Position numbers and translations under genes: made by a program | Part shown: positions 63,453-64,000 of the stretch, piece after piece | Numbering within the stretch: the stretch's first letter is position 1 | How the letters are laid out: the number at the start of each line of letters is the position of its first letter | Notes under the pieces: generated by a model | What the model saw: the letters and a program-made list of their open reading frames with translations, nothing else | Told to the model about the DNA's origin: nothing | Databases searched by the model: none | From: an uncultured Alcaligenaceae bacterium | Lineage (GTDB): Bacteria; Pseudomonadota; Gammaproteobacteria; Burkholderiales; Burkholderiaceae_B | DNA: 64,000 bases | Direction of reading: 5' to 3' | NCBI GenBank assembly: GCA_937908115.1 | Contig: CALEQZ010000035.1 | Span: 16,442 to 80,441 of the forward strand

Positions 63453-64000
63453 GCCAACGCCTCCTCCGTCTGCTTGACGGGCTCAGGACGCAGCTCCAGC
63501 ACCAGACGCTCGATGCCGTTGGCGCGCAGCCGCACCTCGAGATCGTTGGGCGACACGATGACTTTCTCAACCAGCAGCCGGACGATCCGGCTCTGCTCGG
63601 CCGGGAACAGCTGATCCCAGATCGCGTCGAGCCGGGTCATGGCCACCGTGACCTGCGCTTCGTCCAGGGTCGGGTCGAGTTCGATCGCCTGCGGCAACAC
63701 CTCGCCCAGAAGATCAGGCGCGCGCAGGATCGCGCGCAACTGGTCGAGCACCGCCGATTCCAGTTCGGCGGCCGGCAGGCGCGGCAACCCGGACGCTCCC
63801 GCATATTCCTTGCAGTCTCGTTGCGGGACGTAATAGCGATAGCGGCGCCCGTTCTTTTTCGTGGTGTGCCAGGGCGACAGCGCCCGACCATCGTTGCCGA
63901 ACACGATGCCCTTGAGCAGATAGGGCACGGTCGCCCGCGTGGTATTGCCGCGGACCCGGCCGTTGGTGGCCAGGATGGCGTGAGCCTGATCCCACAGCTC
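63449..64000 (-). CDS. large serine recombinase, C-terminal part (runs off the window)
   Basis: C-terminal 183 residues of a site-specific serine recombinase; the catalytic N-terminal domain is beyond the window. The open frame continues to the last base and reads ELWDQAHAILATNGRV and PYLLKGIVFGNDGRALSP, the recombinase domain of the large serine family. The zinc-ribbon cysteines usually found after this point are missing (GRRYRYYVPQRDCKEYAG), as in a known cysteine-poor branch. A GTG at 63928 is not the real start. It probably mobilises the accessory DNA here. Confidence 0.85.
   Translation of the reverse strand, partial: ELWDQAHAILATNGRVRGNTTRATVPYLLKGIVFGNDGRALSPWHTTKKNGRRYRYYVPQRDCKEYAGASGLPRLPAAELESAVLDQLRAILRAPDLLGEVLPQAIELDPTLDEAQVTVAMTRLDAIWDQLFPAEQSRIVRLLVEKVIVSPNDLEVRLRANGIERLVLELRPEPVKQTEEALA

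Overview
The window is chromosomal DNA of a high-GC betaproteobacterium of the family Alcaligenaceae, most like Bordetella (Achromobacter is the near alternative). This rests on the tmRNA tag ANDERFALAA, an OmpA of the short 196-residue Bordetella type, Gln at GyrA position 83, and the order ompA / gyrA-serC-pheA-hisC-tyrA-aroA-cmk-rpsA-ihfB-lapA-lapB-hldA-hldD-comEA-cysM. Genus and species are inferred from gene content and remembered protein sequences; no search was run.

Layout. 0.1-3.2 kb: a membrane glycosyltransferase coupled to a MATE exporter. 3.2-12.5 kb: an aerobic phenylacetate catabolic operon on the minus strand (paaABCDE-paaN-paaG-paaI-paaK), with divergent paaX and a good promoter between them. 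12.5-18.4 kb: oligoribonuclease, an M48 protease, RsgA, a Nudix hydrolase, a lone rplS, and a radical SAM gene behind a perfect LexA box with a small membrane-protein gene coupled to it. 18.5-25.5 kb: a sulfate operon (sbp-cysTWA-cysH-cysD-cysN) that takes up sulfate, activates it to APS and reduces APS directly. 25.8-32.6 kb: a 1-Cys peroxiredoxin, an acyl-CoA dehydrogenase with its electron-transfer flavoprotein EtfBA, a class II histone-deacetylase-like amidohydrolase and the lytic transglycosylase MltB. 32.7-39.6 kb: a 1939-residue trimeric autotransporter adhesin followed by two small lipoprotein genes, one BamE/SmpA-like and one with a SecD-head-like domain. 40.1-41.3 kb: a divergent orphan lipoprotein. 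41.4-58.1 kb: an unbroken minus-strand housekeeping block. 58.5-60.7 kb: ompA, ubiG, gph. 60.7-61.1 kb: ssrA (tmRNA). 61.4-64 kb: accessory DNA carrying an AbiE toxin-antitoxin pair and the 3' part of a serine recombinase that runs off the window.

The most original element is the adhesin-lipoprotein-lipoprotein locus. It looks like a self-contained surface-display system in which periplasmic lipoproteins could help export or anchor the adhesin, as SadB and TpgA do for other trimeric autotransporters, but with a different partner domain. Next come the SOS-type operator in front of the SplB-like radical SAM gene with its small membrane partner, the nearly perfect palindrome at the gyrA promoter, and the accessory module beside ssrA.

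Translational coupling is widespread. Stop/start overlaps of 4 bases occur in the glycosyltransferase-MATE pair, paa, cys, htpX-like/rsgA, cmk/aroA/tyrA/hisC, ubiG/gph, abiE and the recombinase pair. Recognisable intrinsic terminators follow rplS, the peroxiredoxin, ihfB (two in tandem), cmk, ompA and ssrA. No tRNA, rRNA, CRISPR array or complete insertion sequence was seen.
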